From Taenia hydatigena (Eukaryota; Platyhelminthes; Cestoda; Cyclophyllidea; Taeniidae), in contig JADWOT020000006.1 in assembly GCA_036345935.2 (NCBI GenBank), positions 10,886,519-10,950,518 on the forward strand: a DNA stretch of 64,000 nt, read 5' to 3'. Below, in pieces: positions 1 through 15,000 of this stretch. A model generated the notes under the pieces. It saw only the letters and a list, made by a program, of their open reading frames with translations, was not told where the DNA came from and searched no databases. Both the position numbers and the translations under genes were made by a program. Position 1 is the stretch's first letter, and each line of letters starts with the position of its first letter.

Positions 1-3000
1 AACTCACGAGACCAATTTTCTCAGCACGGTCGGGTAATATCAGGCATGTAAGCACTTCGAAGAGACTGTTACCTCTAAGTTGATAAAAAGTGCAAAAATG
101 CAATATAAACGTATTCGGTAGGGAGTATGGTAGAGTTTGATGCAAACAGTTCAAACAGCAAACACGAGTTATCATGTCCCTGTTCCCTGCAAAAATTATC
201 TGTTTCAGTGCATCATTAATTTGAGCATGAAAGTCTAATCAAATTTTGTTTTCCTAACGCCTACTTGAGTGCTGCCCTTCATTGTATAATGGTATGTTTG
301 GCGAAGAAGCCGTTTTAACCTTTGTATTTACTATTGATGTGTCTTGTCAGGCTAGTAGTAGTTTTCATTTTCAGCCACCACAAATGCATGCCGCGGTGGA
401 CTCTGCACTGAAGGCGTTTAAAGGACTGTAAGTCCGCTTCAAAACCTACCACGCAATCGCAAACGCGTCCTTCCTTTTGCACAAATCCCCAAGCACATAG
501 AGGAAGTAGACACAGGCGATGGTTAATTAGTGCTGGAAGGTTTCTGAAATTCAAAAGCGGTTCGACAGAGCGGAGAAGTTGCTGCTTGAGCCTCATTGAG
601 TTGCATGTTTGGGTGGCTCGCGCATGCGCTTTCCCATTTGTGGGTCACGTGATTGTATGCTGGCTAATACGGAATCATCGTTGTATATGGCGCATACTGC
701 AAAAAATGTGTGTGTGTAGAGCCGACTATTACATGACCACATTAAATTTGACTTTGTCGCACCCTAGAAGCCTATTGACTTTACTGAGTGCATTCAGTAG
801 TTGATGAGACCAATGCTAACCCGTTTAGGGTCATTGGACTTGCAGCGGGCCTATCAACAACAGTGCGTCCTAGAGCCACTGAGGCTGCCTTTTGAATTGA
901 TCTTCGCTGAGGAGGCTAAACCAAGCAACCACAAACTAAGACCTTCAGTCCCTTTGGGGACGACTAGCTAACACATTGACCCTTCATAAGTTTTTAAGTT
1001 CCAATTTCTCACAGGGCATTTGAGAGATCATTTTGTAATCTTATTAAAAACTCATTTTCATCTATAAATTTACGTGGAAAATCTCAAGACAGTATCGCCA
1101 ATTTATGCATTATTGACCTGTGCAAGGTTTGCTTCTTTACAGTGCTTTCGTGGAGTGTATGGGTAAATACTGCGAATAATCAGAGTTGTCTTAGGCTGCG
1201 CACATTAGTTCAAAAATAGTACTGTTGTCGTAATTGCCTCATAGATTGCGTTTTATCCAAGGGTTTATTCGCTTGTTCTGTGCATGAGACGATCAAGTTA
1301 AATACGCGAAATGACGACCACATAATTCACTTGAGAATGCGGCTGCCTTACTTGAACAATCACTTTTTAAAATCTGGTTTGTGTATTCCTCCGCGCAGGC
1401 ACTTGCGCATTCTCATTGGATGTTTTCTATGCGAAAGGTACTTATTGTGCTGCCATCAATCACATACCTAATGTTTCCTTTTGCCCTCTACTTATAGCAC
1501 GGATTGTGTTGGCTAACACAGATTTGACCTGGCTGGCGTGTAGGACCGTCTATTCGCTTTCACTCCCGTGGCGCATTGGTGAGTTTATGATTGTTAAAAT
1601 TCGGGTGGGGGGAATAAATGCCCCTATCACCCCTAAATGCTTCAGTATGCGAGGTGCACACTCTGAGTTCGAAGATTAATTGCTCTTCATTGTGTAATTA
1701 AATCCATCATACTATAGGCTGGTGTGTAAGTGCGTCATGAGGTGATTATGACAATGCAGTCAGTTATAGATCTCTCCTGCGAATCAGACAGTCTTGGCTT
1801 TCATGAAAGGCGCATGATCATGATGTTACAATTCTTCGACATTTAATCATATTCCATGGGTTGGATGATTTATGAAGCCATCAAAAATCCCATTTCCACT
1901 TAGTAGTTTGCCATGGATCAGGCCTAATAGCTGGAATTTTTCCACTACTGATGTTTGGCATAACCTTTCTAGCACTCAGTGTAGTGCGACAATGGGACCA
2001 ACTGTTGCAGCCCAAAGATAGCAGATAATTCTTATTCCGGGGACATAGATCCGACTTGGGTATTGGTAAATTACATGGAGTGTTCAACCTTCGGTGTAAA
2101 TGACTTGCCTTGGAACTATTATTGTATTTACATAGACTCTAATCACATAGTTATTTTGGACCAAGATGGGCTACTTTTACTAAGGCAATTATCTGCTTTT
2201 GAGCCATGAAGAACCACTCAACCGTCTGATATATTGCGATACATTTTAATATATACTGCTGTTTATGCTGTCGGACTCAGTGCTTTTCATGACCAGCTTC
2301 ACTCCGGCATTACACATCTGTTGAAGGAATAAAATATTGCTTAGCCGCTTGGCAAAATTTTAGAACATGGCTATGGGGGAACTCAGAAAGGTCAGCAGTT
2401 TGTTTTGTCATTGGAAGTAAATGCAACTTTCAAGGCACTTTACCGCCAGTTTTCATTCGTTGGTAAATGAGGAAGAAGCGGATATGTTTAATAGGTGGTT
2501 ATATTTTAAAGTATGATAGAATCTATTGAAAACATTCAACATTTACAACAAAAGCAGTAAAACGCGTTAAATGAGTAAAAAGGTTGTTTTCCTGCAAGCT
2601 TTACCGAAACCTATTCATATTTGCGTAGTTTGCCTCACTCAAAGTTGTCTTTCATATGATTTTTGCCACAGAATATCTGTTTGCGTCTATGAGCGCAAAA
2701 GTCAGGAGTGGGATGAGATTGGTGGAGGTCGAGCGCAAAAGGCGTTTAATCTCTAAATGCGGTAGGCTCACTTACTTCCTCTATTTATTGACCACGCAGC
2801 AATGTGTCGCCCCTTCTATGCGTACTTCCGGTACGCAAATAACGCTTTCATGTTTGCAGGAATCTCGGCCTTCAAGATTTTGACTATTGCTAATCTTGCA
2901 TTCCTGCCTTTTTATCGCACTCATTTAAATATTTATTTTAAGAAACCAAAAGGTCACGTTTAACTCGTGCTACTTTCAATGCACCCCAGTTTGCTTGGCA

Positions 3001-6000
3001 TTCCTTTCTGTTTCTCCCTTCCACATTTCGCTTAGAAACATTATGATTTAATAGATAAAACATAATTGTAAGTACCGTCTAGTTTTATTTGAGCAGAAAG
3101 ATGTCTTGTCTTGCAACCGAGAGAAGAATTATGTTAAATTTGCATTTTCATCGTATGAAGTCACATACTTTCGCAAGGAAAATTCTACTTCTCCCCTTGA
3201 TTCTTCAACAAGGCAATAAGTTTCTTCTATCAAACGCACAACTAGGATGTATCAGCTTACTAAAAATGGCTATGCCTTTTAATCTTTTTAGTCGAATTCA
3301 CGATAATCTTGGCCTTTTCTTCTATTCCACTTTAATAAGCGACAATAGGTTTCAGTTGCTAGGCCTGACCGTCTTTTCTGGAATTGGATCGACATGTACT
3401 GGTCTGTCCACCCTTACGTTGTGAGCGCATGGCAATGCGATGGCTCTTTCTGATGTGACGTTTTCAGATACGCCTGATGTTCTCCTACTTGACACTAAGC
3501 CATTGCATAAAAAATAAGTACTTTTCAAGAAGTTTAACTGAATTGATCCATTTCCCTTCCTATGGAACTGTTGACACCTTAAGTCTCATGCCCATGCAAA
3601 ATTTAATTCATCTACCCATCTATTACTTGCTGCCTAAGCCAAAATCCATTGCTTTAATCGTGGACGTTTTTGCTCGAATTGTCCTAATATTTCCTGTTTC
3701 TGATAAGATTTTTTCCTCTAACCACTTGCTCTGTATGTGCTTTCAGATCACAGAGTTTGTGTTTCTGCTGACTCATAAATGCTAACTAACGTTACCTTTG
3801 AATGGAGGTTAGCGTGTGCACATTCCAAAGCCCATTGTGTCAACGACATGGTGCTGCATTGTTTAATGTTTTGAAGTGTTGCTCGTCGAGGGGATTGTCT
3901 TCACTTTGTAAGCCGCGTATTTATTAGGTTCATGTGTATAAAGTTATCAGAAAACGTCCAAGCAGACTGAATAAACATTAGCTTTTTGTTATCTTCAGTG
4001 GAGCCCCGAACTTGAAATTAAATAACCTTACTCCACCATTTAAGGTGCTATCGGTATGAAAGGGTGTTGGTGGTTTGACAAAGTGTAAGATTCGAACTTA
4101 TGCATCTGGATCCAATTAGCCCCTAATCCAGGGCCATTAGATCGTTGTAAAATCACTTCACTTTGACTCTTTAAATCTTCGTAATTTCTAATGAGGTCTG
4201 CATTAGGGATGACTTATTTATTGAAGTTAATTGCTTGATGATATTGTTGGAATTGTTTGTTTGTGGAAATAATGTTCGTCGACAGTTAGCTGCAACGTCA
4301 GGTGATAACCACTTTTCATGTGCAAAGGTGATAATATGCGTTCTTTTTTGATCGGCTTATCTTAACTGATTATGTGCACTTTCATGCTAGTTTTACAGTC
4401 AATGAGGAATGTTTATTATGCCATACATCATCCCATGAAGCGGGTGTCGGCCACTTTAAATACAATAAAGTGTTTCCTTGCACGGGTGAAATGCAATTAA
4501 ACAACGCGATTTCACCTATGCTCTTACCAGAGCCCAGCTCTCGCCTTGTATGGTGCATTTTAACCGGCGTGTTCATTTGACTGACATTCGAAGTTCACAC
4601 TCGTAGCGCCAAGTCAATCGTTGCCATAGAGGTGATTCACAAAGTTTTGTGTTAAAACATACGCAGGAAAGGGGGGAGAAGTATTGCTGTAAGTGCGCTG
4701 TTCTGATGGCAAACCGGTACAGAATAAATTTTGAGTTGTAAATTTACCTTGTGCGAATTTTGAAGGTCCTACTTCACTACACTACATGCGTGACTTGACT
4801 AGGGGATTAGCGCTATTGCAGGACAAAATTATTACTTTCATTGCACAGGTGGTGGTTCGATTGGTCACCCAATCTGTTATCGTTCATCTTGGCAGCATTT
4901 TAATCATATCGAAGCATTCGAGGGATATTTTACTCCAAGATTTCTCCCACGGTACTTCAAATGGGCTTGCATGAGCCCAACTTTATCGCCGTTACTTGTT
5001 TTAAACCTCGGATGGAGCAATTATACCGTTAACCTTCAAATTCTTAAAAACGGTTGTAATTTAGGGCATTGGTTGTCTACTGGAGGTGCTCTAAACTTCA
5101 AAAATCTCACAAAAAGTGTGCGACTGCCCGCATTTTCGCATAATTTATCCAAATCTGTGAAGCGATATAGAAGCTCCCCACGAGATACCTTATACGGTTG
5201 TCCATTCAAAAATAAGTGATAGATTTTGGTGCTTGGTAAATTAATGTTAAATCAGAAAAAGCAAGTATTTGGTTGCTAATAAATAAAATGGAAAACTAGT
5301 CATCCGCACTATGAGTTGTTAGGGCTTCGGAACTACGATTTAGCCGGTCACCTTTGTTTTTCGACATTAAAAAGTGTCTTAGAGCCTAAAAAATTTCTGA
5401 CCAAATCCATAACAAAAACCAAAGTTTACATTGCTAATCATTTGAACAATTTTATTTGCAAGACATTCGGTGGCAGGTAAGATTTGGTGCAAAATCGAGG
5501 CTCCAAAGTGCTAAAACGAGGACGCTATTTACTGCTGTATACGTTGGAGCTGAGCAATTCAAAGCGGGCAGGCATACAGAGGTCCCTTTAAATCTCGCGA
5601 CCAGGGCTGTATTATGCGTTTTTAAGGCGAAATTATTAGTTTGGCATTTCTAACGCCAACTTAACCTTTTCTAGAAGAAGAGCTCAAATTCGCTAACGAT
5701 GCTACCTATAGGCACCCACTCTTTTTCGCTCAGAAACTTACAGACTACTTAAGTGGTTATGAGAAAAGAGGGCGCTTTAAATTAGATTTAAGGACTGTTT
5801 TTGTTGCACTTATCCACTGCCTGGGTTCATTTTAAACGACCATGTATCGTTATTGTGGTCTTGGAAACAAGTGCAATGAATTGTCGTGCCTGGATGCACA
5901 ACCGCCAGCTCTCTTCAGCGGTGCGGTTGTGCATTAGTCATTAAATCGCCTTAGCCTCATTATTGCTTATGGCTTTTAACAATTTAGCGCAACGTTTTAT

Positions 6001-9000
6001 GCCACAGTCTTACGTTACTTCATAGAAATAGGTGCGCTGCTTTTATAGTGTGTTTAAGCATTTGGTGCCTCTTGCCGATATCTCTTGCCTGAATCACCTT
6101 TGCTGAGTCGGATTGGGGGTGAAATCATTGACGATTTGTCAAAACAAAAAAAATCATCCATTTTGTCTAAAAAATTCACAGTTCTGGTACTGAACTATAC
6201 TACTTTCCGTATCACAACAGTAATAGAGATAATAATTTTTCTGACCTGCAAACAAAGTAGGCGTTAGCAGAAAACTATAACTACATATGCACGCTCCAAA
6301 ATGGAAAAGAAGTTACCGATTTACTCATTATCTACACATAAAGTGAGAAGCGTGATTCATTTGACTCGGAATTCACGAGGCCTTTTACTCGTGTCCTTTC
6401 TAGGTAAGGCAAGGCTATCTCCGGTGCATGAGGACATGCTTTTGTTGTGCAAAATGTTCTGTTCATTGCAAAACATAAATAAATGAGTGACATTAACCAT
6501 TGCTATTGTGCATCTGTACATTATTTTACGGGTTTAAAATAACAATGCTACGACTTTGCAATGAACTCTACTTTTGCTAAATGGTCAAACATAATCTGCT
6601 TGACAGAGCCCCTCGTGTTGTCTTCTGTCTAATTCATGCTCCCAACTGTAGGATTTATGAGCCAAGTCCGTTCGTTTAAGCGCTCGCAAAATGGCACCCG
6701 CCTTTAATAAGTGGGAAACCCATACAAGAGTCCATTCTGTCACACATGAACTTTCTCTAACTTAAAAAATGGCGGCATTGTTCTAAAAAATTTTAGAGGC
6801 GATTCGCACAATTACTAATTTACACATTTACATTTGTAAAACCTCCATCCCTATGTTTCTCTTTGAAGTCTATAATAGAGTTTATGCCAAGAGGGATATT
6901 CGTTTTCACGGTTGGGCTCCTGAGGAGCGCAAAACAGCTGTCATACCGTAGAGGAAAAAATAAGCACTCTGTTACCGCCACAAGTCCAGTGAGTAGCTCA
7001 AGTACTGCAACGACCGGTAGTTTACGTTCAAAATTGCAAAACATTCATGAGACCTCCATTTGCTAAGCAGACTAGCTGGATTGCAAGTGGATTCCATCAT
7101 ATTATTATGGTGATTGCAGAACTCGAATGGTTTCCTTTGCATTTTTGCCCCTAAAATGGTCCTTTTCGGAGTTGAATCGCCGAAATATAGCTGTAGGCAT
7201 CGGTAGACGAGCATTGGTTTGATTCCAATGCACTGGCCATGGTAAGTGGCCCTATAAGGTCTTTTAACAATTCGGTTACTTTTGAGAACTCACGCGCAGA
7301 TCTCACCGAGCTAATTTCATATCTAATTTCCTACGGACCAATGATGCTTATTGTTGCATAATTTTTGTGCCTAACGCATGTTATATTCCAGGGAGCCCTT
7401 TTAAAAGAGATTCTGATTTGATTAGTGGAAACAGGAATATACACGTGAGCAAGGTATAATGCAATTTTAATAAATTAGCATCCCATTAAATTGATCAGGC
7501 GTCATTAACGTGAAATAAGTTATTTATAATCGTGCAATACTTTAAAGGTACGCACTTAATAATTGCGGACGGAGAAGAATTAAGGTTATGATGATGGTGA
7601 CGAAATGGTCAATTGTTGCGAAATGACCTTTTGACAAAATGAATATTTTTAATTTGGGTGAGACTCGGCCTCCAACACACACGGATCTTCAAAGAGCATT
7701 TAATGTTACCACATGTAATCTTAACCATGCGCCTGATCTGAACGGGGCTACTCAAATGGGTTGTAAATAGTTGTGAGATGGGTAATTCAGTGGAAACTTG
7801 GGTAGCTATTTAGGCCAGTATTCAATGCGATTATTTAAAATGCTCACTGATCCTGATGTTATAGCAAACATTGAATCAGCTTATTCAAAATATGCATGCG
7901 ACTAATTCCACTGAAATCACTCGAATTTCCAGAAGCCTGACTCCATTGATGCCTAATCGGTGATCCTTTTGTTACAAAATAAAGAGGTTTTATTCAGCAT
8001 CAGAACCCAAGGATTTATGTCAAAGCAATGGTTTTTGGGTAAAGATTATAGGCAGATACATTTATGAAGCCTGAAAATTTTGGGCTGCTTAATTAATGTC
8101 GACATCGTTGTAAAGTTAGTAAGTAGCGATTGATGGTGTCTACAGTGAGCGCCTTCACCTTCTTTTTAATCAAAAATAATAAGTTGTTGGAAATTTTTGG
8201 CGTCTAGCTGGATGTACCGTTAATATGCTAACAGCTGTCTGCACGCTCTACCAAAACACAACAACAAATGTCGTTTATTTGCCACTGCGTCACTAAGTTC
8301 ATAGTGTGAACGTCTATTTATGGCATATTGATATCCAACAGGAGTATTGTAACGAGTCAAAATTCGTCCCTACCTATTGGGGTGTGCATTTTCTGTATTC
8401 TGCTACGTCACAATTACTTGAAGTAGCTTTGCTTTCTAACAATTTTGAGGGCATTTTGCCTAAGTGCAACTTTCCTCGATTCCCAAACAAACAAAATTAA
8501 GAATTTGTGCGGTCAAGAATAATTAACAAGAGTGAGGTCAAACTGGAGGGGAAGCATATTTATTGGGTTGCATGGAGTGCATGCCTTGGATAGGGCTTTG
8601 CGTTGGCGGCTCAATTTGGCCGAAGATAGACGGCAGTCATGATGAAAATGAGTGGTCATTGAAATGAGGAACTTTTGCGTTCTGTAAGAGAATGTAGTTA
8701 AAGAGTTATGAACTGGCTTCTGACAATATAGGAAAGAGTAAAGGTGAAGTAAAAACGCTTGCTTGTTGTCTAAAGATAACTGCTCAAATAAGTTAAATGA
8801 TACTTAGCCTCTCTGTCAAAAGTCATAAACATCAAAGTGATGGTGAAAAGCCGAAAAACACAATGAGCTAGTCAAGCCCTTAACTTGCCTTCAATTCTCA
8901 TGTAAGTCGAAGTATCTACGCCTTAGTTGAAGTGGGTCGAGCTTCGGGCAACTTATTGCACTTAAACACTACTAATCTTCATGAAGCTGGGAAAATACAA

Positions 9001-12000
9001 AGAGAAATTTTTGAGTGAATTCTACCTTCTACCCTTTTTGATGTTGTACATAAGCTTAGCCATCCCAGTTCGCATACTTAAGCATAAGAATTCGCTCTTG
9101 AGTTACTGTTAAACGGAGCAAAGGGATGGTTACTCGAATTGCATTTGGTTCTATAATCGTTAAAATAAGAAGCTTTGGCGACTTTCCTGGTGAGAGAGGA
9201 TGTCTGAATAAACTAAGTTATTCAACTAGAGTACAGATCTGAAGTTTGCAAAAGGATCATTAGCAAATCTTTTTACTTGCAATAAATTGTTGGAAAACAA
9301 CCCAGAAATCTTGCTCAGTATTTTGGGAATATTACGGCAAGTACCTCACCGATGAGAATTATGGTCGAGGCAAAGCTTTTCATGGGACATGCTTCTGTTT
9401 TGTACCTATTTTATGCTTGCTCTAAAATCAAGGTAAATCGTCAAAAACAAATATCTCCGTTAGTGAGGAAAGTGATAGAACTATTGACTTTGAAATGTTG
9501 AATTGAGGTTATTGCATAGCGGAAAATAAGGAGATCCTATATGATGATATTTCTTCGTGAATTCTCTTTTCATTGCAACAAGAAATAGCAACAACACAAC
9601 GAAAATTTCCCTTAAGGATAACAGTAAGTTCTTATAATCAACTTGTGCAGAACTCACATAGTTTTATCGGGCTTTTATTTCCTTGTTGTAGAGATGCTCG
9701 ACTGCTGGAAAAGTTTTGTGAGACAAAAAATTGGTCAGTGATCAAATGGAAGCAGTAGTGGTGAAGCGATCCGGACGTTTGATGAGTTTATTATGCCAGT
9801 GGAGCGGAGCTCGGGCTCTTACGATCAGCTTCGAAGTGGCCACGTCTTGGTGGCACATTGTGAGAAATTGCAACGAATAAGAAGCGCCTAACAACAACGA
9901 TGTTACTGGATCTAGGCTGAATTTTGGTTTCAAAACTTGTACATGAAATAAATGAACAGCTGAGTTGATCTATCAACTGTATCTTATTTATTTTTTTACG
10001 ATTTTTCTTGTACAAATTTCGAGGCGAAATACTCGCCCAAAGTGCAATTTACTGTTGAAAGGACTCTACATCTGTTGCTACGAGTGGAAAGGTAAAGCAA
10101 ATCTAGAGAGTAGGAAATGTTGCGAAAACACTTCCACAAATTAAACTTGTCTCCACATCTTGGGAATTTTTTATTCTCAAACTTTAAGTATTCTAGGATT
10201 AGTCCAGTGTGATAATCACAAATTTTAACTTGAAGTCTGTTTTGTCCACAACCTCTGAATAAATTAAATGGCTATAAGCTCACCGTCTCTTTAGCACTTG
10301 CTTAAATGGCTATGAAAGAGGTCGTCGCTAAGCTCATGGAGCATCAAACACGTTCATGAGAAGATTCCATAAGGTTTATTTCAAAATCACCGTTCTTATG
10401 TGAACCTCAGATTAGCTTGATCAGTCGGTTACTTGCAAGTATATTTGAGATGAAAACCATCAAGAAATCTCAAAAAATTGAATGAAAAACTACAAAACCG
10501 CTCTTCAAAACAGTGGACTGTGTATCAAATCTATGCCCACTAAATTACAGTGTCCAAATTCATGCTTTGTTGGAAAAGACCTTAAATCATTCTCGTTGCA
10601 ATGTTCAAGTAGAATATGTACTTTAAAGCCTCATTGAAGAATGTGGAGTCCCAAAACACTACGGTTGAATTGCTTTACAGTGCAGCGATCTCTACTTAGT
10701 AAAGAAATTCGCTTATAATGACAAATGGATGGCTAATAGATCTGAACTGGTGGTGACTTCTTCAACCGGACAAAAAGTTCGTATTTATTTGTCGAAAACG
10801 GCCTTTGTTTGGTCTCTGCGAGCGCTTTTTTGCTTTAATAGATCTTCGAAGTCATTTTTTGGAAATCACTTAGGAATTAGTGGTGGATTAATGTAGAGAA
10901 CTTTAAAAGAATTGTTATATCAGTATAAAAATTGTTTTCCTTATGCCATTTTAAGTCAATAGGGAGCTTAAGGAAATCTGTGAACGGAAATATTGAAGAG
11001 CTCACAGCACACTCTTTTTGCACAGGGAAGGGAAGAAAGTATTTGAATTGGGACTGGACAGTGGCATACGAATCGTGTGCAAAAGACATGCACAGTGAAA
11101 CGATGAACATTAATGGCGCCATTCTAAAACAACGTCTCAAAGTACGCTGAAGCAGTGTGCTATTTCAGCATGATCATCGATGCGACAAATGTTCTCTCAG
11201 GCACACACTGTTGTCACGGTTGCGTGGCTTATTGAAATGTTGGGTCACGAGAGCGAGAGATGTATGCATTTCCGTGCATTGCTAATTCAACAGAGATGCA
11301 CAAATGGATGCGGACGTCGATAAGTACGGCAGTCAAAAGGGCCGCTCTGTACATGGTCATAAAGCTCGAAAACTAGATTTTAAGAACGCAGTTGTATTTT
11401 GTTTGCAATTATATCTAATGGAGGGTAGGTTGAATGCGTTCACATCAGCACTAAGTTGAGGGAAGATGGAGCATGACTTAAACGGGCCTCAATTTTATGA
11501 TTGAAGCATCAATTTGTGTTAATAAACAGGAAGTAAAACGTTTATTTTATCCAGTGTATCATTTTAGCTGCATTTTCATATCCTTTGCCAATGCATTTGA
11601 ATGAAGTATCAACTGGATGAGTTTTGGACTATCTTTCTCATTGTTTTTGGCCATCATTTAGACATAAATCCTGCAGAACGAGAAGTGTGATAGGCAGGAA
11701 TTTCAATCACACACAATCTTAGGGAGTACACGTAGCGCCTTCAGTTCGAGTCTGAATTACTGAAATTCAACATTTCTTTTTATTTTCTCATAAATTCTCA
11801 TCAAAAGCCCTCACGAATAACAAATCAGGTATGAAGTAACATTTGATTAGTCATTTACCTACTGCGGTTGCCGATGTTTTAAGCATTGAAATGGGGTCCA
11901 CCTACTTTATAAGGTGCACGCAGTTTTGGAACTGTTAAAACAAGCAGCTAAAACCCATGGCGTAGCGCATGACATGAAACTGAATAGTAACTCATACAAC

Positions 12001-15000
12001 ACCAACAACATCAGTAAAACCATCAAAACGCTTATGTGCATTAATCTATGGCAAGCTGTTGAAAGGAAACAAAACTATTACAGAATTCTAAGTGCAGCGT
12101 AGGTGGATCTAGACTAGGCGTTCCAATAATATTCTAATGCTGCACAATAAACGTTGAACAATTTTTGAACTCACGGAAACGGTATCATCGATTCGAACAT
12201 GCCATCACATTGCAATTTTCCATTTTTAAACTGACTCTGCAAAATGCCATGCAGGGAGTACCCTTCTTATTGAAGGTTTTCTAAGCTGAGTTGGTCTATG
12301 CGCACCTCAAAAATTGTGCAATAACCATCATGGAGGTGTGAAACTCGGATTTTAATAAACTGATCCATGAACGTTAGTGCACAAATTCAGAGACCAACAG
12401 CAATGCCTACTGCAAGCGATTGTTACACGGCACTTTTCATTAAATACATACAACCATTCAGCAATCCAACTACGGTTTTCCGTCTGTGCACATGAGAACT
12501 CTGGTACCGTAGATCCTGGGAAAGTGAAGTTTTCGGAGAGAATCTGTGTCGAAGGAAAAAAGAGGCTACGTTGATTTTATTTTACTCCAAGTCCTACCTT
12601 CGCTTTCAGGTGTTTTTAAGTGCTATTCAAATCTGTAAGCATTATCACAAGCCGGGTTTTACACCGTTTTATGGGTTCGGACAACGCAATGTAAATGCTT
12701 GTACAGCTCCATTTAAATGAAGCAAATACCATCACAGATACTGCTTATGCCTGTTCAAATGTGCTATGCTAGTTAAAAATGTTTTCTTGATCTCAGTGTT
12801 CTGGTTAGTAGCAGTAGTAGTCATTTAACTTAGACTTTGGTTGTCGCATAAGCATTTAACATGCTTTCTTCATCTACGCGTACGCTAGTGTTGATGTAAA
12901 CATCCCCAATCAACGTGGCTATGCTTTTTATCTCGACAAGATTAATTAAACAGTGAGAGTTAATTCTACATACTTATCTTTGAATAAGCTAGATTATTTT
13001 TATTTTATAGGAACCAAAAAAGCACTTTTAGAACCAACACTTTAGTAATGGCCTATGATGCGAAATACCAACTCAGCTTTAGGGTACAGCTTCGCCAACT
13101 TAACGTATCCTCTACAGGACAAGGGAAAACATCTGTCTACATTGTATCGAAGGGAAATAATGGTTATTTTAGCCCTAACCTAAAACTTGAGTTCATTGGG
13201 CGAAAACTGCCACTGACCATTGTTTTCTTGTTAATTCAAGAAAAACAGCATTGCTTTTCCGATGAGTTCAACACGCTTTTAGAGACATCTTCTGTTTTCT
13301 CTCAAGTGAGTGTTGCACTGACCAGATAATAGAAGCATACTTGGTTAATTTTGTATATGATACAAGGAAACGTTTGCCACGCATGTATCCAATGCCTTTG
13401 CGATTGGTTTATGGACGACTCTGCATGTGTCGGAAGCCTCCTGTAAAGCAAGACGCACACACCACCGCCAGCAGCTTTGTGGTGTCAATGCTAAAAAATG
13501 AATTCGTGACGCTGAGCCTGGGCAACGGGATTTATCTACTCTTGATGCTCGGTCCACTCACAACGATTAGGACTACTAGTATTGAGAAGGTAGGCCAACA
13601 GCCTTGTCGTGTCTGTAGCCGGATATTACAATTGCGTTTTCGCACTAATTTATGTTGAATCAAATCCCATACAAATACACGCTATCAATATGCACTTCAT
13701 TTCTTTTGATTAAGGCGAGTACCTCTCCATAGATGCCTTGAGAATCTTTATATTTACCTTGTATTAGAAGACAGGAAGCTAGTGGGAAGGAAATATTTCC
13801 AAATAAAAGATCTCTGTTGGCGTAAAAGTCTCAGTAAGTGGATATATTTCTCACATGATGAATGGATTAACCAGCCCATGCGCCTATGCACTAGCTGACT
13901 TGCATTTCGATTGTTATGATCTCCTCTTGCTCGAACATACTAATTTCATCCACTTTATCAAACGACTAGTTAATAAAATTTGCATATTGGGTACAGCATA
14001 GCGGAGGTACCTCACAGTCACTCCCTATGCGGTGGATGCCTTGCGCATCGAGGTTCTAGAGTCTAGATTAATAACCTGATAAGAGCCCATCATCCTCCAG
14101 GACGCTTTACCTTATTCTGGTCAGAAAGCGTCAAGAGTGGTTTTATAAAGTGCAATGCTTGAGCAACTTCTAGAAAATAAGCTTCACCTTATTTTAATTA
14201 AACAAATTACATTGCAGTGCACCTATGCCAACGCTTTGCTTTGCCTTGAGACATATTTTGGGGTCAACCACTTCTAGAATTGCTGAAGATCTTATTTTGC
14301 ACATTATAATGCGACTTTATTTGTCCTCTAACAGTGTTTTCACTGCCACCATTTTTCCTCGTGTAAACAAAGGCTTAATGTCTCAGTATAGACCCATGGT
14401 CTTCAAAGCTTCCCATTTTTGGTGGTCCTGCTAAGGGAGTTTAACTTTTTTTATACTCGCAACAATAAATATATGCTTTTCTGGACGTTTTTAAATAACT
14501 CTTTTACCTTAACAAAGCCCTCGCCAAAGGGTAAATTCAATTTTTGACAAAGCGTTGGCCAAAGACTGTGCAGGTAAAGCCATCACTTTGAAAGGACTTG
14601 ATTACACTCTAATGAGCACAATTTGGTCTTGTTTTTATCAAACGTTTTAGGTTTTTATGACTATTATTGGCTTGAAGCAGTTCCGAATGGCTTAACATTC
14701 CATGTAACAAGTTGCATCTTAACTCCACTGCGCTCTACGACACATTTTTAATCTCATTTACTACCAATAAACAAAAAAGTGCAAAGATTGGATGAGCTTA
14801 GATTAAGCAGATGCTACGAGGTAAACTGAATTAAAGCGAAAACTAATGGATCCGATTGTCCCTGCTCGATAAAATTCTTCTGCAGGGGCTAAGGTTTGCA
14901 TCACGAGGGTGTGATACAAGTTTCAAGTCAAACTTCCAGAAGGCTGCGATGTGGGCTAAAAGCGGATGCACGTGGGCGTGCTTCCCTGTTGACAAGTTAA

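Noticed and set aside
13048..13329. 93-codon plus-strand frame with true ATG
   Set aside because: No recognisable family or downstream exon. A frame of this size is expected by chance in 64 kb read in six frames.
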